Below are positions 39,240-49,671 of a stretch of 64,000 bases of DNA, piece by piece. A program made the position numbers and the translations under genes. Below the pieces are notes generated by a model. It saw nothing but the letters and a program-made list of their open reading frames with translations, ran no database searches and had not been told where the DNA came from. Origin of the DNA: Vibrio intestinalis (GTDB lineage: Bacteria; Pseudomonadota; Gammaproteobacteria; Enterobacterales; Vibrionaceae); assembly GCF_025195085.2 (NCBI RefSeq), contig NZ_JANAVY020000010.1, positions 62,001 to 126,000 on the forward strand, given 5' to 3'. The stretch's first letter is position 1; each line of letters begins with the position of its first letter.

Positions 39240-40583
39240 TTATTCGCCAGCAATCTTCATCGATTCAAGCAAGATAGAACCCGTTTGAATCTGCGATCGC
39301 GTTTCAACGTCATTACCAACGGCAACAATCTGCTGGAACATCTCTTTCAAGTTGCCTGCGATCGTCACTTCAGACACAGGGAATTGAATCTCGCCATTCT
39401 CAACCCAGAAACCCGCAGCACCGCGTGAGTAATCACCGGTTACCACATTCACGCCTTGTCCCATGGTTTCAGTCACCAATAAGCCCGTGCCTAGCTCTTT
39501 CAGCATTTGCTCGAAGCTTTGCCCTGTTGATTGCACAAACCAGTTATGAATGCCACCAGCGTGGCCTGTTGGGGTCATATTCATCTTACGCGCAGCGTAT
39601 GAGGTTAGTAGGTAAGTTGCCAATACGCCGTCAGTGATGATTTCACGATCTTGAGTAAACACACCTTCGCTATCAAATGGGCTTGATGCTAAGCCACGCA
39701 GAATGTGCGGGCGCTCTGCAATGTTAAACCATGAAGGCAACACCTGCTCACCAAGCTGATCCAATAGGAAAGAAGATTTACGGTAAAGATTGCCACCGCT
39801 GATTGCCATTACTAAGTGGCCAATCAAACCTGTTGCCACATCCGCAGCAAACATCACTGGGTATTTGCCCGTTGCTAGCTTTTGCGGGTCAAGACGGCCT
39901 ACCGTTTTTTCTGCTGCTTCACGGCCAACCTTCTCTGGTGTCCAAAGCTCATCTACATGCCGTGCCACCGTGTAGCTGTAGTCACGCTCCATTTCACCAT
40001 TTTGGCCTTGGCCAATCACACAACAGCTCGTGCTATGACGGCTTGATGCGTAGCTTGCAAGTAGACCGTGACTGTTACCATACACTTTTAAGCCATAGTG
40101 GCTGTCGTAGCTTGCACCATCACTCTGTTTGATTTTGTCACTGTAAGACAGCGCATGACGCTCAGCTTCAATGGCGATTTTTGCTGCGTGGTCAGGATCT
40201 GGCGTATCAGGATGGAACAGATCCAAATCAGGGATCTCTTTGACCATCAACTCTTTATCAGCCGGGCCAGCGTATGGATCTTCCGACGTGTATTGCGCAA
40301 TATCTAATGCCGCCAATACCGTTTGCTGAATCGCTTTTTCGCTTAAGTCAGACGTCGAAGCACTGCCTTTGCGTTGACCACGGTACACAGTGATACCCAA
40401 AGCGCCATCACTGTTGAATTCAACGTTCTCTACTTCACACATACGAGTAGAAACGCTCAAACCTGTCGACTTACTGATCGCGACTTCTGCGGCATCCGCC
40501 TTTTGCGCAGCCATTTCAAGAGCTTTTGCTACTGCGGCTTCTAGCTCAACTTGCTGTTGGGCAACTTGTTGTCTTACGTCCAT
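39240..40583 (-). CDS. pmbA: metalloprotease PmbA/TldE
   Basis: The 447-residue TldE/PmbA protein partners TldD in cleaving unfolded or leader-containing peptides such as the microcin B17 precursor and CcdA. TldE subunits lack the metal site, which is in TldD, and none is seen here. The family patterns GLSVSTR and [11 protein letters not shown] are present. It is divergent from darP, as in E. coli. Confidence 0.95.
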   Translation of the reverse strand: MDVRQQVAQQQVELEAAVAKALEMAAQKADAAEVAISKSTGLSVSTRMCEVENVEFNSDGALGITVYRGQRKGSASTSDLSEKAIQQTVLAALDIAQYTSEDPYAGPADKELMVKEIPDLDLFHPDTPDPDHAAKIAIEAERHALSYSDKIKQSDGASYDSHYGLKVYGNSHGLLASYASSRHSTSCCVIGQGQNGEMERDYSYTVARHVDELWTPEKVGREAAEKTVGRLDPQKLATGKYPVMFAADVATGLIGHLVMAISGGNLYRKSSFLLDQLGEQVLPSWFNIAERPHILRGLASSPFDSEGVFTQDREIITDGVLATYLLTSYAARKMNMTPTGHAGGIHNWFVQSTGQSFEQMLKELGTGLLVTETMGQGVNVVTGDYSRGAAGFWVENGEIQFPVSEVTIAGNLKEMFQQIVAVGNDVETRSQIQTGSILLESMKIAGE

Positions 40584-40703
40584 ATCTTCTTATGTGATGA
40601 TGTTTGTTCGCTATTCGATATAGATAGGATAACAAGAATTTCGCTTTCTCCCCACGATTGTTGTTAAAATAGAGAAATAGATGTTCAAATTAGGGCAAAA
40701 GAG

Positions 40704-41231
40704 ATGGCTCGTAAGAATCAAAAAGCGCCATGGGAACCGGAAGAAGAGATCATTTGGGTTAGTAAATCCGAAATGAAACGTGACATGGAAGAGTTACAAA
40801 AGCTAGGCGAAGAGCTTGTAGGTCTAAAACCATCAGTTCTGGAAAAATTCCCGCTAAGTGAAGACCTTGCCGAAGCAATTCATGATGCGCAGCGTTTTAA
40901 AAATGAAGCGCGTCGTCGTCAGCTTCAACGTATCGGTAAACTGATGCGTTACGAAGATCCGGAACCGATTCAAGCGGCGCTGGATAAAGTACGTAACAAA
41001 CACTCGCAAAACACAGCCGTTCTGCACAAGCTTGAACAGCTACGTGATCGTGTTGTGGAAGAAGGCGATAGCGCCATTGCTGACGTACTAGAGCTATACC
41101 CAGACGCAGACCGTCAACGTCTACGTCAACTTGCTCGCCAAGCAGCAAAAGAGAAAAAAGCCGGTAAACCTGCAAAATCATACCGTGAAATTTTCCAAAT
41201 CTTAAAAGGGCTTAACGACGAAGATTATTAA
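40704..41231 (+). CDS. darP: ribosome biogenesis factor DarP (YjgA, DUF615)
   Basis: The 175-residue DUF615 protein is highly charged and helical, with [21 protein letters not shown] at the N-terminus and a C-terminal RQLRQLAR-type helix rich in Lys/Arg. YjgA binds late 50S assembly particles. It is followed by a strong terminator. Confidence 0.95.
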   Translation: MARKNQKAPWEPEEEIIWVSKSEMKRDMEELQKLGEELVGLKPSVLEKFPLSEDLAEAIHDAQRFKNEARRRQLQRIGKLMRYEDPEPIQAALDKVRNKHSQNTAVLHKLEQLRDRVVEEGDSAIADVLELYPDADRQRLRQLARQAAKEKKAGKPAKSYREIFQILKGLNDEDY

Positions 41232-41262
41232 TCTCTTCTCGGTATGAGTCGTTCAGATACGC

Positions 41263-41288
41263 AAAAAGCAGCCATTGGCTGCTTTTTT
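41263..41288. terminator. bidirectional terminator
   Basis: AAAAAGCAGCC-ATT-GGCTGCTTTTTT between darP and thiQ. Confidence 0.93.
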
Positions 41289-41311
41289 GTTATGGCGCTA
41301 CTCAGATGTAA

Positions 41312-42019
41312 CTACGAGCGACTTGCTTGAACGAACGCACTCAACTCTGAATTGGGATGACTGATCGATAGCGTTGCAATCTTATCGGCGACCGCCACTC
41401 TACCCTGCGCGACAAAGGCAAAATCCGAGGCAATAGCTTTGGCATCACTAAGATGGTGCGTCACCATAATCACCGTTAGATTTCGCTCTTTGGCTAAGCG
41501 TTTTACCAAGGCGAGCATCTCTTCTCGCAACACTGGGTCTAATGCAGAAAAAGGCTCATCCAGCAGCCAAATCGAGTGAGGCTGAACAAAACAACGCGCT
41601 AAGGCGACACGTTGCCGTTGCCCACCAGAAAGTTGCTCCGGTAGCCTATCCAACATTTCACTTACGCCAACTTGCTCAGCCGCTTCAATCACTTGCTGCT
41701 TTTGTGCTGCAGTCAGTTTTAAACCCGGATTAAGGCCAAGGCTAATATTCTCACGCACGGTTAAATGGGCGAACAGATTGTGCTCTTGGAACAACATCGC
41801 AAGTGGTCGTTGATGGGGCTGCTTACCCACTAGGCTGATACCATCAGCCCACAACTCACCACTTTTAGGTTCGATAAAGCCTGCCATTAATGCCAACAAG
41901 GTAGATTTACCAGCACCACTTGGCCCCATCAAAGCCAATATCGCCCCTTGCTCCACTTCTAACTCAAAGTGAAAGCCTTCGTTGTGATAGTCATAATCGA
42001 CTTGTTTAACGCTGAGCAT
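41312..42019 (-). CDS. thiQ: thiamine ABC transporter ATP-binding protein
   Basis: The 235-residue ATPase has Walker A GPSGAGKST (about 32-40), signature LSGGQRQRV (about 130-138), Walker B WLLDEP and the H-loop MVTHH. It powers uptake of thiamine and its phosphates. Its start overlaps the end of thiP by 14 bases, indicating translational coupling. Last gene of thiBPQ. Confidence 0.96.
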   Translation of the reverse strand: MLSVKQVDYDYHNEGFHFELEVEQGAILALMGPSGAGKSTLLALMAGFIEPKSGELWADGISLVGKQPHQRPLAMLFQEHNLFAHLTVRENISLGLNPGLKLTAAQKQQVIEAAEQVGVSEMLDRLPEQLSGGQRQRVALARCFVQPHSIWLLDEPFSALDPVLREEMLALVKRLAKERNLTVIMVTHHLSDAKAIASDFAFVAQGRVAVADKIATLSISHPNSELSAFVQASRS

Positions 42020-43631
42020 ACTTTACCTCTGTATTCCTTTGTGCGTGAGTACCCGATACACGGCCAAACAGCTTTTCAATTAGGCTAAAGCAGCCCACAC
42101 TTAAAATAAGTAATGTCAGAGACACCGCCGCGGCCGCTTCCATCTGATAGCTTCCGAGCAATTGGAATAAATACAGTGGAAGGGTTCTAAAATCTTGACC
42201 GCCAAATAAAGCAATCGCGCTTAAATCACCAATCGCGACCATAAAGCTGATTGAAAACGCATGTGCCATTGGCTTTGCCAAAGCACGCCACTCAATCACC
42301 TTAAATCTTTGCCAACCGCGAATACCTAAGCTCGCGCACAGGTACTGATACTGCTGTTCAATATGCAGCATCGGCTGAGATAAGGTTTTGACGATATACG
42401 GCAAACCCATCAAGGCATTAACGGCCACAACCACGAAAAATGCCAAACTAAAGATATCGCTAAATGAGCGCAGCAGTAAAAACAACCCAGTTGATATTAC
42501 CAGCCCCGGCGCGACCAAAATGATGGTGCCGATTAGCTCAATTTTATCCGCCTGTTTAGCACGGCTGTTAAGTCGTAAACGCCGGCTGGTTAGCAAGATG
42601 GCAATACCGGCAGTTAATGCGATCACACTGGCGACAATCGCAACTCGAAGCGATGCGAACAGCGCTGACCAAAAACGTTCATCACCTAACACGGCCAGTG
42701 CCTGCCAATTCAAACCACTTAGCACCACCATCAGCAATGGCGGAATAACCAGTAATACAGAAAAACTAATCCAAGCCCAGTCCCAACTACGAGTCAGCTT
42801 GGTATCGTTAACCATATACGGTGTGGTTGAGCGGCTTCCCGAGGTGACAGGCATGGGTTTCGCTAAACGTTGAATGGTCAAAGCCATCACTCCGCATAGC
42901 AGCATTTGCCACATTGCCAGCAATGCTCCTGCTTGTAGGTCAAAATCAAATTTGATTGCTTGATAAATCGCCAGCTCAATAGTGGTCGATTTAGGCCCGC
43001 CGCCCAGCGCCATGACAGTGGCAAAACTGGTAAAGCAAAGCATGAAGACTAAGCCACTGACATGAGGCAATTGCTGTCGTAATCTCGGCCATTCCACCCA
43101 TTTGAATTTCTGCCATTGGGACATCCCTAGATGGGCGCATAATTTATGTTGCTCTTGGGGAATAGTTTCAAGAGCTTGCAGCAACAAGCGCGTTGCATAG
43201 GGCAAATTAAAAAATAGATGGGCGAGCAAAATACCGTTTAAGCCATAAATGGAAAACGGTAATTCTTTATCTAACGCCTGCAGACCATCAGCAATTAAGC
43301 CGCTATTGCCATATATCGCTAGCAAACCAAATACCCCCACCAGCACAGGCAATACCAGCGTGGTACTAAACAGCCTTAGCATTAACGCTTTGCCTTTAAA
43401 CTGGCGGCGAGATAACGCATGCGCCACTGGCAATGCGAGGCCAACACTAAGCAGGGTCGATAAGAATGACTGATAGAAGCTGAATTGAGTAACGTGGCGA
43501 TAGTATGGGTCTTGCCATACATGCAGCACGTTAACGCTAGGCGCAGCATGAATTAACGCACCAAGCGCCCCAATAACAAAGGTCGCGATAAATATCGCGA
43601 CCCAGAGACCTAATTTAGGTATGCGATTCAC
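42006..43631 (-). CDS. thiP: thiamine ABC transporter permease
   Basis: The 541-residue membrane protein has about 12 helices and two copies of the binding-protein-dependent permease domain (about 50-260 and 325-530), the internally duplicated ThiP layout. EAA-loop-like segments for ATPase contact occur in both halves (near LCAHLGMSQWQKFK and LCASLGIRGWQRFK). It is 8 bases after thiB. Confidence 0.96.
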   Translation of the reverse strand: MNRIPKLGLWVAIFIATFVIGALGALIHAAPSVNVLHVWQDPYYRHVTQFSFYQSFLSTLLSVGLALPVAHALSRRQFKGKALMLRLFSTTLVLPVLVGVFGLLAIYGNSGLIADGLQALDKELPFSIYGLNGILLAHLFFNLPYATRLLLQALETIPQEQHKLCAHLGMSQWQKFKWVEWPRLRQQLPHVSGLVFMLCFTSFATVMALGGGPKSTTIELAIYQAIKFDFDLQAGALLAMWQMLLCGVMALTIQRLAKPMPVTSGSRSTTPYMVNDTKLTRSWDWAWISFSVLLVIPPLLMVVLSGLNWQALAVLGDERFWSALFASLRVAIVASVIALTAGIAILLTSRRLRLNSRAKQADKIELIGTIILVAPGLVISTGLFLLLRSFSDIFSLAFFVVVAVNALMGLPYIVKTLSQPMLHIEQQYQYLCASLGIRGWQRFKVIEWRALAKPMAHAFSISFMVAIGDLSAIALFGGQDFRTLPLYLFQLLGSYQMEAAAAVSLTLLILSVGCFSLIEKLFGRVSGTHAQRNTEVKYAQR

Positions 43632-43639
43632 AGAGAGCT

Positions 43640-44632
43640 CTACTTAATCAAAGCGTTTTGCCACTCGCGAATCCATGCTTTACGTTGGCTAGCCACTTCA
43701 TCTGAAGTGAAGCTTAGTCCTTTAGAAGGAACGGTTAGAGTTTCAAAACCTTTTGGTAACTCTACTGCCGTCACTGGGTACATCCAGTTGCCGGTAGGCA
43801 TTTCAGATTGGAACTCGTCAGTAAGGATAAATTCTAAGAACTGATCAGCCAGTTCGCCGTTTTTCGTGCCTTTAACTTTTGCCGCAACTTCAACTTGCAT
43901 GTAGTGACCTTCAGAGAAGTCTGCCGCTGCGTAGTTAGCATCTTGCTCAGCGATTAGGTGGTAAGCCGGAGAAGTCGTGTAAGACAGCACTAAATCAGAT
44001 TCACCCTCAAGGAACATAGAGTAAGCTTCTGACCAACCTTTGGTTACAGTTACGGTTTTCTTAGTGAGTTGCTGCCATGCTTGCGCGGCATCATCACCAT
44101 AGACAGACTTCATCCACAACATTAGGCCTTGGCCCGGAGTTGAAGTACGAGGGTCTTGGTAAATCACTTTCAGATCATCACGAGATTCCACCAGCTCTTT
44201 TAGGCTTTTCGGCGGGTTCGCTAACTTCTCTTTGTTGTACACAAATGCAAAGTAACCGTAATCGTATGGTACGAAGGTTTTGTCTGACCAACCATTAGGT
44301 AACGTCACTGAAGAGGTATCAAGATTATGCTCAGCGAGGAAGCCTGTTTTCTTCGCTTCTGCGACTAGGTTGTTATCTAACCCCAGCACAACATCGGCTT
44401 TGCTGTTGCCGTTCTCAAGACGTAGGCGATTTAGAATCGATACACCATCATCTAGAGCAACAAAATTGATGTCACAGCCACATTGCGCTTCAAAGGCTTT
44501 TTCTACTTTTGGGCCTGGGCCCCAGTCAGCAGCAAATGAATCGTAGGTGTATACCGTTAATGTTTTGTCTGCGGCAAAGGCAGAAGTCGCGGTCAAGGTT
44601 GCGATCGCAAGGGTGGTTAAGGTGGTTTTCAC
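43640..44632 (-). CDS. thiB: thiamine-binding periplasmic protein
   Basis: The 330-residue solute-binding protein (TbpA) has a Sec signal peptide (1-20, ending AFA) and the family pattern LTVYTYDSFAADWGPGP. It binds thiamine, TMP and TPP in the periplasm. The start is GTG 44632 with GGAGAG upstream. A TPP riboswitch lies 77 bases further upstream, so the operon is shut off when thiamine diphosphate is abundant. Confidence 0.97.
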   Translation of the reverse strand: MKTTLTTLAIATLTATSAFAADKTLTVYTYDSFAADWGPGPKVEKAFEAQCGCDINFVALDDGVSILNRLRLENGNSKADVVLGLDNNLVAEAKKTGFLAEHNLDTSSVTLPNGWSDKTFVPYDYGYFAFVYNKEKLANPPKSLKELVESRDDLKVIYQDPRTSTPGQGLMLWMKSVYGDDAAQAWQQLTKKTVTVTKGWSEAYSMFLEGESDLVLSYTTSPAYHLIAEQDANYAAADFSEGHYMQVEVAAKVKGTKNGELADQFLEFILTDEFQSEMPTGNWMYPVTAVELPKGFETLTVPSKGLSFTSDEVASQRKAWIREWQNALIK

Positions 44633-44708
44633 TGTTCGCTCTCTCCGTTTTGAGCGGCACAGGTTTGAGGTCGGCGTTTAATTATCCATATCAATTAAAT
44701 CCAGACTC

Positions 44709-44797
44709 AATTCCTACGCCAGCATTATCTGGTTCAGGTCCACGGGTTCCGGCAGCAAAACCGATCTCAGCCATAAAAATTCGTTGGCTCCCCGATG
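44709..44797 (-). promoter_or_regulatory. TPP riboswitch (THI element)
   Basis: The minus strand shows GGGGAGCC, then GGCTGAGA (complement of 44765-44772), then CTGAACCAGATAATGCTG and GCGTAGGAA. These are the invariant parts of the TPP aptamer in the right order and spacing, and the element is directly upstream of thiBPQ. I did not resolve the expression platform. Confidence 0.96.
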
Positions 44798-44868
44798 AGT
44801 ATGGGTTGGATTGTAATCATTCCGTTAACCAATAGCTAGCGGAATAAAAGCAGCAATATGGCCTAAAT

Positions 44869-45492
44869 TTAGTGGCGAGAATCGTAACCCCAGCGAGGTA
44901 CTAAACCTTGTTCAACACCGAGGTGGTCAAGAATTCGCGCTACCATAAAATCAACCAAATCTTCAATCGACTTGGGTTGATGATAAAAGCCCGGCGCAGC
45001 AGGCATAATCGTCACGCCCATTTGCGACAACTTGTGCATGTTCTCTAGGTGCAGCGTAGAGAATGGCGTTTCACGCACCACAAGTAGCAACTGGCCACGC
45101 TCTTTCATCACCACATCAGCAGCACGTTCAATCAGGTTATCCGACATGCCGTGAGCAATCGCGGCAACACTGCCTGCTGAACAAGGACATACCACCATCT
45201 GCTTAGGCGCAGCAGAACCTGAAGCGACTGGTGAGAACCAGTCATCTTTGCCGCAAACAATCAGCTTGTCTGGGTCACACTGCAGGTGCTCGACTAACGC
45301 TTTTTTGGCCGCATCTGGCCCACTAGGTAATTTAAGGCCGTGCTCGGTGGCCAGTACCACGCGAGCGGCCGATGAGATCAGCAAGTACACTTGATAATCA
45401 GCAGCTAATAAGCACTGTAATAGTCTCAACCCATACGGTGCACCAGAGGCGCCCGTAAATGCTAAGGTAATCGACTTGCTGTTTTCACTCAT
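44869..45492 (-). CDS. ubiX: flavin prenyltransferase UbiX
   Basis: The 207-residue flavoprotein adds a dimethylallyl unit to FMN, making the prenylated flavin used by UbiD in ubiquinone synthesis. The FMN-binding TGASGAPYG (about 14-22) and the C-terminal [11 protein letters not shown] are typical. It starts 3 bases after mpl, so the two genes are co-transcribed. Confidence 0.96.
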   Translation of the reverse strand: MSENSKSITLAFTGASGAPYGLRLLQCLLAADYQVYLLISSAARVVLATEHGLKLPSGPDAAKKALVEHLQCDPDKLIVCGKDDWFSPVASGSAAPKQMVVCPCSAGSVAAIAHGMSDNLIERAADVVMKERGQLLLVVRETPFSTLHLENMHKLSQMGVTIMPAAPGFYHQPKSIEDLVDFMVARILDHLGVEQGLVPRWGYDSRH

Positions 45493-45495
45493 AAG

Positions 45496-46851
45496 TTATT
45501 TAGCCTTTAACTTTTCTAATAGTTTGCCGTGAATTCCTTCAAAGCCACCATTGCTCATTACCAAAATTTGATCGCCCGGTTGAGCTTGTTGGCAAATACC
45601 TTCAACAAGTTGGTCAATATCATCACTCACTTGCGCAGGCTGAACGCACTGCTTAGCGACATCTTCTACTGACCATTCAATGCTATCTGGCTGGTACAAG
45701 AACACGTGATCCGCTTGCTTTAATGAAGCTGCCAAGGTTTCTTTGTGTACGCCACGTTTCATGGTGGCGGAACGCGGCTCTAATACCGCGATGATTTTGC
45801 TGTCGCCGACCTTGTTACGTAAACCGCCAAGCGTCAGTTCAATCGCGGTTGGGTGATGGGCGAAATCATCATAAACAGTCACGCCATTCACCTCGCCTTT
45901 TAATTCTAGGCGACGCTTAGTATTAATGAACTTACGTAAGGCTTCACAAGCTAAATCCGCTGTTACACCAACATGACGCGCCGCAGCGATTGCCATTAGA
46001 GCGTTATCAACGTTGTGATCACCCACTAAGCCCCACTTCACCGTACCAACGCGCTCTCCTTTCAGATACACATGGAACTCTGAACCATCGTTGATCACTT
46101 TCTCTGCTCGCCAGTCACCTTCGTCGCCGGTGTACTCTTGCTCACTCCAACAGCCGCGCTGTAAAACATCCGCTATCGCTTGATCTTTTTGTGGCGCAAG
46201 AATGCGGCCATTCCCCGGTACAGTGCGCACCAAATGGTGGAATTGACGCTTGATCGCTTCTAGATCATCAAAGATATCGGCGTGGTCAAACTCTAGGTTA
46301 TTCATTACTAAGGTGCGTGGATGGTAGTGAACAAACTTTGAACGCTTATCGAAAAAAGCACTGTCATATTCGTCGGCTTCCACCACGAAAAACATACTTT
46401 CACCCAAGCGAGCGGAAATACCAAAGTTGCCTAATACACCACCAACAAGGAAACCCGGTTGGTAACCACAGTCTTCAAGAATCCAAGACAACATGCTTGA
46501 AGTGGTGGTTTTACCATGAGTACCTGATACCGCTAACACCCAGCGATCGTGCAACAAGAATTCTTGCAACCACTGTGGCCCAGAGGTGTAACGTAGGTTG
46601 CTATCAAGCACATGCTCAACACAAGGATTGCCGCGACTCATCGCATTACCAATCACCACAAGATCAGGAGCTGGATCTAATTGAGAAGGGTCAAAACCCT
46701 CTATTATTTCAATACCTTGAGATTCAAGCATAGTGCTCATTGGCGGGTAAACATTGGCATCACTGCCCGTTACCTTATGCCCTAACTGACGTGCCAACAT
46801 TGCTGCGCCACCCATAAAAGTGCCACAAATCCCCAAGATATGAATATGCAT
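45496..46851 (-). CDS. mpl: UDP-MurNAc:L-Ala-gamma-D-Glu-meso-DAP ligase
   Basis: The 451-residue Mur-ligase-type enzyme reattaches recycled murein tripeptide to UDP-MurNAc. It shows the N-terminal Rossmann GICGTFMGG, the ATP loop GTHGKTTTS (about 111-119), and the Mur-ligase central and C-terminal domains. Length agrees with E. coli Mpl (457). It is divergent from fbp, as in E. coli. Confidence 0.97.
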   Translation of the reverse strand: MHIHILGICGTFMGGAAMLARQLGHKVTGSDANVYPPMSTMLESQGIEIIEGFDPSQLDPAPDLVVIGNAMSRGNPCVEHVLDSNLRYTSGPQWLQEFLLHDRWVLAVSGTHGKTTTSSMLSWILEDCGYQPGFLVGGVLGNFGISARLGESMFFVVEADEYDSAFFDKRSKFVHYHPRTLVMNNLEFDHADIFDDLEAIKRQFHHLVRTVPGNGRILAPQKDQAIADVLQRGCWSEQEYTGDEGDWRAEKVINDGSEFHVYLKGERVGTVKWGLVGDHNVDNALMAIAAARHVGVTADLACEALRKFINTKRRLELKGEVNGVTVYDDFAHHPTAIELTLGGLRNKVGDSKIIAVLEPRSATMKRGVHKETLAASLKQADHVFLYQPDSIEWSVEDVAKQCVQPAQVSDDIDQLVEGICQQAQPGDQILVMSNGGFEGIHGKLLEKLKAK

Positions 46852-47181
46852 AAACCTAACCTTGTCCTACGCAAAAATGAAGCACTCATTATGGCGATAA
46901 AGGCAATAAAAGCGAACCGTTTTGATCACTCTAATTCAATTTAACCCGCTCAATTGCTGCTCATTTACCCACTCAAAACCTTGTTGAGTTTTCACCGCAT
47001 TAGCAACTAAATAAATTGAGATCTCAAGCGGTTAGTTTATTACCCATAAAAAGATCTAGATCCTACAATTATCTCAACGGCTCAAAGAAGCCGCCCTTAA
47101 CCTGCAGCCAATCCATTAACGGGTTCACTGTAGGCACTTAGCCCTGTGGTTTATACCCTCCTCTAACCAAAAGGAAATAAC
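46852..47181. other. divergent mpl-fbp intergenic region
   Basis: 330 bases with no gene seen. A small inverted repeat ACTCAA/TTGAGT lies at about 46974-46991, and AGGAAA precedes the fbp ATG. I found no convincing operator, riboswitch or RNA gene. Confidence 0.4.
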
Positions 47182-48195
47182 ATGTCTGGAATGCGCACCC
47201 TTGGCGAGTTCATTGTAGAAAAACAAACGGACTTCCCCCACGCTAGCGGTGATCTCTCATCCCTACTTGCTTCAATTCGACTTGCAGCCAAAATCGTCAA
47301 CCGTGAAATTAATAAAGCAGGCCTCGCTGATATTACTGGCGCGGTAGGTACTGAAAACGTTCAAGGTGAAGCCCAGCAGAAGCTGGATTTATACGCTAAT
47401 GATAAGTTCAAAGCGGCGCTAGAAGCGCGCGATCAAGTCTGTGGCGTTGCAAGCGAAGAAGAAGACGAAGCGGTGGCGTTTAATAAAGATCTTAACAAGA
47501 ACGCCAAATACGTTGTCCTGATGGACCCACTAGATGGCTCATCAAATATCGATGTGAATGTTTCCGTCGGCACTATTTTCTCCATCTACCGCCGAGTCTC
47601 TCCAATTGGCACCCCGCCAACTCAAGAAGACTTCCTCCAGCCAGGCAATAAGCAAGTTGCTGCCGGTTATGTGGTTTATGGCTCTTCTACCATGTTGGTG
47701 TACACCACAGGTAATGGCGTGAATGGCTTTACTTACGACCCTTCGATTGGCTCGTTCTGCCTATCACATGAAAACATGCTAATCCCTAAAGATGGTCAGA
47801 TTTACTCAATCAACGAAGGCAACTACATTCGCTTCCCACTTGGAGTGAAAAAGTACATCAAGTATTGCCAAGAAGATCAGCCACAAGACAATCGCCCTTA
47901 TACTTCACGTTACATCGGCTCGCTAGTGTCTGATTTTCACCGCAATCTACTTAAAGGTGGCATCTACTTGTACCCAAGTACGCAAAGCCACCCTAAAGGA
48001 AAACTGCGCCTACTGTATGAATGCAATCCAATGGCCTTCATCATGGAGCAAGCGGGTGGTAGCGCCTCTGACGGCGTGAATCGTATCCTTGATTTGAAAC
48101 CGACCGAGCTGCATGAACGGGTACCTTTCTTTGTTGGTTCGAAGAATATGGTCTCTAAAGTGGAAGAGTTTTTAGAGCTCAACCGCGAAGACTAA
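47182..48195 (+). CDS. fbp: class I fructose-1,6-bisphosphatase
   Basis: The 337-residue gluconeogenic phosphatase converts fructose 1,6-bisphosphate to fructose 6-phosphate. The metal-binding motif DPLDGSSN (115-122) is intact, and SEEEDE (91-96) gives further acidic ligands. Length matches E. coli Fbp (332). Confidence 0.98.
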   Translation: MSGMRTLGEFIVEKQTDFPHASGDLSSLLASIRLAAKIVNREINKAGLADITGAVGTENVQGEAQQKLDLYANDKFKAALEARDQVCGVASEEEDEAVAFNKDLNKNAKYVVLMDPLDGSSNIDVNVSVGTIFSIYRRVSPIGTPPTQEDFLQPGNKQVAAGYVVYGSSTMLVYTTGNGVNGFTYDPSIGSFCLSHENMLIPKDGQIYSINEGNYIRFPLGVKKYIKYCQEDQPQDNRPYTSRYIGSLVSDFHRNLLKGGIYLYPSTQSHPKGKLRLLYECNPMAFIMEQAGGSASDGVNRILDLKPTELHERVPFFVGSKNMVSKVEEFLELNRED

Positions 48196-48205
48196 CCTCT
48201 CGTTT

Positions 48206-48228
48206 AAAAGCGCCTTTGGGCGCTTTTT
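48206..48228 (+). terminator. intrinsic terminator of fbp
   Basis: AAAAGCGCC-TTTG-GGCGCTTTTTT just after the fbp stop. Confidence 0.93.
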
Positions 48229-48325
48229 TATTCAACAATTTTCACTACACTTTATTTACATTTGCGCCGTTTTGGCGATATCGTAATAGATGTTTTTTTG
48301 AACAATGATAAATAAGGATATACCC

Positions 48326-48853
48326 ATGAGTTTGAATGACGTCCCTGCTGGCAAAGCACTACCAGATGACATTTATGTCGTGATTGAGATCCCTGCTAAC
48401 GCTGACCCTATCAAGTACGAAGTGGATAAAGATTCCGGTGCCGTATTCGTTGACCGCTTTATGTCTGCACCTATGTTCTACCCATGCAACTATGGTTATG
48501 TAAATCATACCTTGTCACTCGATGGTGACCCTGTAGACGTACTTGTACCGACCCCTTACCCATTAATGCCAGGCTCTGTGATTCGCTGCCGACCAGTGGG
48601 TGTATTGAAGATGACCGATGAGTCAGGTGAAGATGCCAAAGTGGTGGCAGTACCACACAGCAAGATTTCTAAAGAGTATGAACACATTCAAGATGTCGGT
48701 GATATCCCCGAACTGCTAAAAGCGCAGATCACGCATTTCTTCGAGCGCTACAAAGAGCTGGAATCTGGCAAGTGGGTCAAAGTCGATGGCTGGGCAGATG
48801 TCGCGGCAGCGCGTGAAGAGATTCTAGAATCCTACCAACGTGCGCAAAAATAA
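48326..48853 (+). CDS. ppa: inorganic pyrophosphatase
   Basis: The 175-residue family I enzyme hydrolyses pyrophosphate to phosphate. The signature DGDPVDVLV (66-74) carries the metal-binding aspartates. The start is MSLNDVPAG at 48326 with AAGGA upstream, matching E. coli Ppa (176 residues); a 7-residue longer frame is less likely. Confidence 0.98.
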   Translation: MSLNDVPAGKALPDDIYVVIEIPANADPIKYEVDKDSGAVFVDRFMSAPMFYPCNYGYVNHTLSLDGDPVDVLVPTPYPLMPGSVIRCRPVGVLKMTDESGEDAKVVAVPHSKISKEYEHIQDVGDIPELLKAQITHFFERYKELESGKWVKVDGWADVAAAREEILESYQRAQK

Positions 48854-48874
48854 CCGCTAGCTTCTAAAAACAAC

Positions 48875-48896
48875 ATAGCCCGCACAGGCGGGCTAT
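48875..48896. terminator. hairpin between ppa and the DUF2799 gene
   Basis: ATAGCCCGC-ACAG-GCGGGCTAT, a 9-bp perfect stem between convergent genes. Only short A/T runs flank it, so termination strength is uncertain. Confidence 0.65.
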
Positions 48897-48916
48897 GAAA
48901 ATATCAATTAAATGAA

Positions 48917-49264
48917 TTACCAAAGATCGCGTCTACCGTTGTAGTAATCTTGGCGGAAAAACGGGTCTTGGTCATCACAAATGCCACGATACGCTCTACC
49001 CAATCTGCCAAGCATGTACGCGCTTTGGTCACAGTAAGTTTGCTTACCTTGTTCGTAACCTTGTAGATACGCTTGATAGAAGTCATCGTTAATGGCACTT
49101 TGAGCGTCCAATTTGGCTAACTTATCTTCCGTTTGAACGATGTAACCATCCATCGCACGCTGCTTACCGTAAGCAAGCCAATCCGACTCGCTTTGTAAAG
49201 CTGGAAGAGGTTGGGCACTACAGCCGACAAGCAAAGCTGTTAATAACATCAGAGTGTACTTCAT
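48917..49264 (-). CDS. DUF2799 lipoprotein
   Basis: The 115-residue protein has the lipoprotein signal MKYTLMLLTALLVGC, with the acylated Cys at 15. The mature part shows the DUF2799 pattern of repeated W/Y-G-x-x-x-G segments (WLAYGKQRAMDG, YQAYLQGYEQGKQTYC). Function unknown. The start at 49264 is chosen for the signal peptide; 33 extra residues upstream do not resemble one. The ribosome site is GGAGAGACC. It lies 23 bases after ytfP. Confidence 0.85.
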   Translation of the reverse strand: MKYTLMLLTALLVGCSAQPLPALQSESDWLAYGKQRAMDGYIVQTEDKLAKLDAQSAINDDFYQAYLQGYEQGKQTYCDQSAYMLGRLGRAYRGICDDQDPFFRQDYYNGRRDLW

Positions 49265-49287
49265 TATTGGTCTCTCCTCGTATCGAG

Positions 49288-49635
49288 CTAAACCCTTTGA
49301 CACCAATCCCCTGAAGAAATCATCACATCTAACTGGCTTGAATCTTGATACAGATAAATCCAAGCCTCGCCAAATGGAGTCGAGATTAACTCGCGTCGAT
49401 ATTCCACAGGAACATCTTCCAATTCATCAAGAGCTCGCAGAGTCGCTTCATTTACTAAGTATACTTCACCAGAAATACTTTGATGCCCTTCGACAACGGC
49501 AGGGTAAGTCCCCAAATCATAAAGTGCGTATTGTGCTGGCGTTTGATGTCCGCCAAGGTATTGAGCATCCGCAAGATAATGGGCATTAGCCTGCCCTTCT
49601 CGCAATGTGCCATAAACAAATACCAAATGCTGCAT
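49288..49635 (-). CDS. ytfP: gamma-glutamylcyclotransferase-like protein (YtfP)
   Basis: The 115-residue GGCT-fold protein has the signature VFVYGTLREGQANAHYL near the N-terminus and a conserved Glu in DELEDVP. E. coli YtfP has the same location after tamB. The substrate is not established for bacterial YtfP. It begins 36 bases after the tamB stop. Confidence 0.93.
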   Translation of the reverse strand: MQHLVFVYGTLREGQANAHYLADAQYLGGHQTPAQYALYDLGTYPAVVEGHQSISGEVYLVNEATLRALDELEDVPVEYRRELISTPFGEAWIYLYQDSSQLDVMISSGDWCQRV

Positions 49636-49671
49636 CTTGTGCCTCCTTTTACGCGCCGAGCCAATAAATGA

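Noticed and set aside
42388..42873. 161-codon frame opposite thiP
   Set aside because: Antisense shadow of a conserved permease gene.
44509..44835. 108-codon frame over the thiB leader
   Set aside because: Covers the TPP riboswitch on the opposite strand and the thiB start; explained by those features.
46317..46733. 138-codon frame opposite mpl
   Set aside because: Antisense shadow; His/Pro/Arg-rich translation and no start signal.
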